A DNA stretch of 64,000 bases. Origin: Candidatus Cloacimonadota bacterium. GTDB taxonomy: Bacteria > Cloacimonadota > Cloacimonadia > Cloacimonadales > Cloacimonadaceae. Below are positions 61,701 to 64,000 of this stretch, in pieces. The stretch covers positions 1 through 64,000 of the forward strand of contig JALOBT010000009.1 in assembly GCA_023228125.1 (NCBI GenBank). The letters run 5' to 3'. The notes beneath the pieces were generated by a model. It was not told the DNA's origin, searched no databases, and saw nothing but the letters and a program-made list of their open reading frames with translations. The translations under genes were made by a program, and so were the position numbers. The first letter of the stretch is position 1; every line of letters begins with the position of its first letter.

Positions 61701-62286
61701 CGGTCACCACATAAGGCTGTTCGCTATTAATTGAAGGGGTAGAGCTACCGCTTAGTGAGATCGCAGCCAGGTCTGTGTTCAGGCTGGCATAGGCTTTGAT
61801 ATCATAAATGTACCAGTAGTTGAAATTAAAAGTGGATCCTCCGTGAGCACGGAACTTCAATTGAATGGTTTGACCGGCAAAAGGTGCGAGAGATAAAGTC
61901 AAATCCTGTCCACCATCTGCTCCCCAGCTCACATCTGTGCTATATGTCCATAAGACAGTGGAGATGCCACCCGCAACAGCAATGATTTCGAAGGTTTCGG
62001 GTGGTGTGCCTTGCCCGCCGTATTCATTGAGGTATTGGCTCACAACCATGTCTCCAGCAGTCAAAGGAACTACAATATCTGGCGAGGTCGCCGATAGATC
62101 GTAGTCCGTGATTGAAGGTGACCAGCTTAATTGTAGAGAGCCTCCCGTTATCGACCAGTTGGAATCTAAAGTCCAGCCTTGACCTAGGTCAAAAGGCTCT
62201 TCATAAAAGAGACTCTGCCCCCAGGCAAAGGCGGCGGCAGCTATAAATATGGCCAAGAGGATTGCTTTAAGCAAACACTTTTTCAT
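55702..62286 (-). CDS. giant secreted surface protein, paralogue 2 (2194 aa)
   Basis: 2194 aa, AAGGAG before ATG 62286. Signal peptide (LAIFIAAAAFAWGQ). N-terminal ~460 and C-terminal ~680 residues align in order with paralogue 1; between them ~1000 extra residues hold regulatory-like repeats (~460-640), an adhesin/jelly-roll-like part (~640-780), fibronectin-like (~855-930), a second CARDB (~932-1030), a second copy of the recurrent module (~1035-1220), an ASPM-SPD-2-Hydin-like domain (~1230-1340, GSHAFGDTNLGGSRSKSFTI) and a third such module (~1349-1515). Choice-of-anchor J ~1722-1890; sorting tail ~2109-2194. Likely an adhesin or scaffold at the cell surface. Confidence 0.9.
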   Translation of the reverse strand: MKKCLLKAILLAIFIAAAAFAWGQSLFYEEPFDLGQGWTLDSNWSITGGSLQLSWSPSITDYDLSATSPDIVVPLTAGDMVVSQYLNEYGGQGTPPETFEIIAVAGGISTVLWTYSTDVSWGADGGQDLTLSLAPFAGQTIQLKFRAHGGSTFNFNYWYIYDIKAYASLNTDLAAISLSGSSTPSINSEQPYVVTVRNTGLSTVSNYSVKLMQTGNVELGSANGTSIAPQGIIAYTIPWTPTVLGETQIWGKVVAAGDENPNNNETTPLIVSVMETGLLVAEIGTGTAVNGDTGSPAPYGTWYRAFRQQFLYRADEFYAAGAAPGLISALAFNVQSLGQCTAMTNYRIRLKHTDQTALSSSFEAGEYTTVWQRDSFMPEADWNVHSFDVPFFWNGASNLIVEIVTDVVAGDYQRNALVYYSTTPFISSSRFQSDSANGSTGTTGSTLSARSNTRFFMIIEGMGSLSGTVTASGSALSGVEISINNTIFHTVSSTTGQYSFPHVPQGAQTLVAHKVGYDERTIPFNIVEDEATTVDIVMIPSASVSVTGRIVGSDAPTLGIAGATIAFSGYQSYEATTNASGQFTVPNVYANHTYNYIITADGYAQLPGQQVVGTTPVNMGDVMVNEVAYPASGVLATEAVDGNSVTVTWNEPAAGEEAWLHYDNGDSTNNIGTGAAADFDVAIRFPGNALLDHVGTSLQAVKVWPAQAGQFSIRVWTGGTPAAPANMVVDQPFTAIPAQWNTVMLDTPVAITGNEELWFGYRCLVTGGHPAGCSSGQVVDGFSNMMFFQGEWATLTELNPDLIYNWSIRGYAGFGAPARGKKLTPIVAPARGITEGSLAASGIRSTYSHAADTDPDRSLMGYKVYRLLDDDQGNEANWTTLTTSAITPAEYVDNAWGTLPFGVYRYAVKAVYTGNVMSSPALSNIVRIQPYDMSALTISGSTTPSVGTASGYIVRVKNTGTAAQAAGAYTVKMMSGDTELVSVSGPAIAVNQELDVTLNWIPAETGTIEVYGKVVLPQDLIPSNDETGPMTVTVMEAGLLVVGIGDGTTTNTTSGAPSPYGTWYRAFREQYLFRADEFYTAGGIPGMISGVSFNVENLNTCQAMTNYTIRMKETDQTALSSTFETGEYTTVWQRPSFMPELAWNIHGFDMPFFWNGTSNVIVEIVTDQIAGSYSYNASAYYSTTDFNSSLRFQTDSASGSSGSTGTVSTNRSNIRFFMVPAGGDPLCIVSPGSHAFGDTNLGGSRSKSFTIINAGGGSLGITNISIAGSGTFALSNLPTFPAALETAETAVFTVTYTPSTLSEDTAIVTITDDQDNRHVIGGKSSLRSANSRDTHTIALSGTGVNDITIGDGGQTDRMPMDFFYRSSLFETIYSIDEMSNFVGMITGLRLYNQFSSNLTGMATKIWLGSTTQTDLAADWIPSGQLTQVFDGFVDFPSGENIITITFPEPYMHLDGGNLVMMINRPLDGGYYSSSDLFKTQTVGSNRSRNMYSDSTEYDPANPSGGSTTGIFPKTTFVVIPGGVGHITGTVLGADASPLAGVQVHVDVRAYTTVTDVQGQFTIPNVLPNDYVVTLSRHGYVTQTIDITLEEDETEVMNVTMNLMAQVDVTGTILASDTGGGIAGAIINLVGYENYSGSSLGNGSFTIPTVFAEHSYAYSISAAGYTSTSGTIDVGGTHHNMGNITLTEIAYAPNSVEAELNAAFNGVNLVWNAPDPNAVEITEGFEGTAFPPTDWSQIITNTGPINPIGVYPTWCKFGTINISGTGNVVPPEGTKQAGVWWDYNHQDEWLLTPAFNCPPDAYLSFDTYAKLGTPDGGHYYVKVSSDGGGTWTALWDASVGADGQNHYEIPVTVDLSAYAGLGLKLAFHAVDSDSDDGLWHEWFIDNIYIGNFAEIVRFAADTKTINKSSQAVREDAESHLSRANDPHKGSLNSPARSINRTLVGYRLWRLTVGQENNESSWSSLTDEMITTLNFEDEDWSTIPNNNYKWAVKAIYTAGVISAPAFSNSLVKEVLSGNIVGFVRKENNQGIAGAIVTVEGGFSATTNSAGAYIMNVPAGIYNVTAAATDFTTLTHEDITVSPNQNTTVNFVMVPVSNEDEIVPITATALRGNYPNPFNPETTISYELKESANVRLAVYNTKGQLVRSLVNADQAAGAYRLVFNGRDEMGKPLSSGIYLYRFTAGAYHSTRKMMLME

Positions 62287-62785
62287 GTTAGCTCCTTGTT
62301 AATCTTTTCAGTTTTGGATTACTAATAGGGTTGTCGTGATTCCTTGAAAACCCAAGCTCGTTTCGAAATCTATACTCCAATGCAAGAGCTGTATTCGCAG
62401 CCTTGCCTACCTAAATCATAAACCACTTATCCACTATAATCTCTGTGGAAGAAAAATGGCTAACACCAATTGCTAAAAGGGAATAACACTCTATGTACTG
62501 TAGGGCTGGCATTTCAATATGCTGAGCATATTGCCCATGATAAGAACCTTTACAAAGGCTCCAATGCCGGGGTAAATTCCACCCTTATGGTTTTCGATCG
62601 CTGAAAACTGTCTCGCTCTTTCAGGTGCTATCTTTCCTGCGTTATGCGATCAATTACAATGTTTTTCACCTTTGCCTTTACAGTCAAGCTATATTTTCAA
62701 AAGCTATATTTGGAAGAAAGGAAAAGGCCCAAATCTACTGACTATTCTCAGCGAATCATCCCCGCGTGCGTCCTGCGCTGCAAAT
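62287..62785. other. upstream region of paralogue 2
   Basis: No gene. The right-hand ~130 nt resemble the leader of paralogue 1. TTTTGGATTACTAATAG near 62311 also occurs at 24173. A GCTATATTTTC-type small inverted repeat lies near 62690-62710. Confidence 0.4.
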
Positions 62786-62812
62786 AAAAACCCCGGCCGT
62801 AGCCGGGGTTTT
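62786..62812 (-). terminator. terminator of paralogue 3
   Basis: AAAACCCCGGC/GCCGGGGTTTT stem, 36 nt past the stop, with a GGCAGA/TCTGCC hairpin between; same arrangement as at 55641. Confidence 0.9.
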
Positions 62813-62847
62813 CGTATGCTATTGTGGCAGATAGTCTGCCTTTAGAT

Positions 62848-64000
62848 TTATTCCATTAACATCATTTTGCGGGTGCTGTGGTAAGCCCCGGCGGTGAAGC
62901 GATAGAGGTAAATGCCGCTGGAAAGCGGTTTTCCATTATCGTCACGACCGTTGAATACTAAGCGGTAAGCTCCCGCAGCCTGATCTGCATTTACCAGAGT
63001 ACGTACCAATTGGCCTTTCGAATTGTACACGTTCAAGCGTACATTGGTGGCGTCTTTGAGCTCGTAGTTGATGGTGGTTTCAGGGTTGAAGGGGTTGGGA
63101 TAGTTGCCCTTGAGGGCAGTAACCGTAATGGGCACAATCTCATCTTCATTGGCGACATAGTTCATATCGAAGTTTACTGTGGTATTTTGATTTGCTGTCA
63201 CAGTGATGTTTTCATGCGTTAAGGGATCGAAACTTCCAAAAGAAGCAGTAACGGAATAGATCCCGATAGGCACGCTCAGGCTATAGGTACCAGCGGTGCT
63301 TGAGGTGGCAGTAAATCCACCTGTAGCAGTGATGGTAGCCCCAGCAAGAGGCAGGCCGTTTGCTTTTGTCACTGTACCCACGATGTTGCCATTCATCACG
63401 ATTTTTGCCAGAGCATTGGAGAAGGCTGGATCAGACATCACGCCGCCTGAGTACATGGCTTTTACAGCCCATTTGTAAGTATCGTAGGGGAGCGTGTCCC
63501 ATTCAGCATCCACATAAGTCTGAGCAGTGATTGCGGCAGGGGTAAGGGTTGTCCAGGCAGTTTCATCGTCCTGATCAGCAGCCAGCAGGCGATACACCTT
63601 GTAACCAGTGAGGGCGCGGGTGCTGTTTCTGGGAGCAGGATTCACTAAGGTCTTCACAGGACTGGGGATGCCTGCAATGCGCTGTTCGAGGGGGCCCATT
63701 TTGTAGGCAGGAACATCAGAAGCGCTGCGTTGCTTGGCATCAGACACAGTGCGGATACGGGTGTCGCCCACGTAGAAATCGTCCACCATAAAGATGAAGC
63801 GATCATTGGATACACACTGGATTCCTACATAGATTTGTTGGCCGGCATAAGCACTGAGGTCATAAACAAACTCAGTCCAGACCAGAGGCGCTTGCACACT
63901 TGCAGTACCACTGATGATGGTGAAGTTAGCCGGTACTGTACCGGTGGTAGAAACGCCTACCTTGAATTGTTCCAGACCATAATCTGGATGGAAGGTTCTG
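62848..64000 (-). CDS. large secreted surface protein, paralogue 3, N-terminus outside window
   Basis: 384 C-terminal residues visible; the frame stays open to the right edge (the GTG at 63897 is internal). Starts within a choice-of-anchor J domain (WTEFVYDLSAYAGQQIYVGI, FIFMVDDFYVGD), then a fibronectin-like part (LTGYKVYRLLAADQDDE), a carboxypeptidase-regulatory-like repeat (GNIVGTVTKANGLPLAGATI) and the sorting tail (NYPNPFNPETTINYEL, SSGIYLYRF, RKMMLME), nearly identical to paralogues 1 and 2. Expected to begin with a signal peptide beyond the edge. Confidence 0.88.
   Translation of the reverse strand, partial: RTFHPDYGLEQFKVGVSTTGTVPANFTIISGTASVQAPLVWTEFVYDLSAYAGQQIYVGIQCVSNDRFIFMVDDFYVGDTRIRTVSDAKQRSASDVPAYKMGPLEQRIAGIPSPVKTLVNPAPRNSTRALTGYKVYRLLAADQDDETAWTTLTPAAITAQTYVDAEWDTLPYDTYKWAVKAMYSGGVMSDPAFSNALAKIVMNGNIVGTVTKANGLPLAGATITATGGFTATSSTAGTYSLSVPIGIYSVTASFGSFDPLTHENITVTANQNTTVNFDMNYVANEDEIVPITVTALKGNYPNPFNPETTINYELKDATNVRLNVYNSKGQLVRTLVNADQAAGAYRLVFNGRDDNGKPLSSGIYLYRFTAGAYHSTRKMMLME

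Overview
The window looks like a Gram-negative bacterium of the FCB group, most probably Candidatus Cloacimonadota. This is inferred from the density of secreted proteins ending in a type IX-secretion-style sorting domain (N-P-F-N-P-E-T, then G-I-Y-L-Y-R-F and a basic end), from the roughly 45-50% GC, and from the mix of fermentative and one-carbon genes. It is not proven by a marker search. No tRNA, rRNA, CRISPR array, transposase or prophage gene was found.

Layout. 1-4.7 kb: a truncated secreted protein, a secreted YD-like protein, a YgjP-type metallopeptidase and an orphan nuclease-like gene. 5-8.1 kb: a divergent histidyl-tRNA-synthetase-like gene, ridA, a cobalamin adenosyltransferase and gpmA. 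8.4-13.4 kb: a secreted beta-propeller protein, a small ferredoxin, a secreted beta-helix protein and a redox Cys protein. 13.5-19.4 kb: eno, malic enzyme, a flippase-like membrane protein and fhs, all core carbon metabolism. 19.6-24.2 kb: a ChaN/Tiki-like protein, another secreted protein and a DarT-DarG toxin-antitoxin pair. 24.3-28 kb (minus): a five-gene operon with overlapping junctions, adenosine-specific kinase - thpR - recA - recX - M14 lipoprotein. 28.3-29.3 kb: an orphan DNA methyltransferase. 29.7-44.1 kb (minus): the complete S10-spc-alpha ribosomal operon (30 genes, rpsJ to rplQ, with secY, map, infA and rpoA, no adk), preceded by a 250-nt leader holding a small ORF that overlaps the rpsJ start.

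44.8-49.6 kb is a regulatory and repeat-rich stretch. It has a sensor kinase whose 5' end runs into an array of inverted repeats, about 1 kb of palindromes and tandem repeats, a TPR-AAA-Fis sigma-54 activator, and a small gene behind a near-consensus sigma-54 (-24/-12) promoter. 49.9-64 kb: four secreted proteins; three are minus-strand paralogues (1115 aa, 2194 aa, and one cut by the right edge) with near-identical ends, leaders and terminators.

The most unusual content is non-coding. There are several families of 64-77-bp inverted-repeat elements with a near-constant central body. A 200-350-bp composite element is interspersed in three full copies and one partial copy; its hairpin stems differ between copies by paired, compensatory changes. 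Further palindromes and microsatellites lie between genes. These repeats, the S10 leader ORF, the sigma-54 unit and the paralogous giant surface proteins are the best leads for something undescribed.
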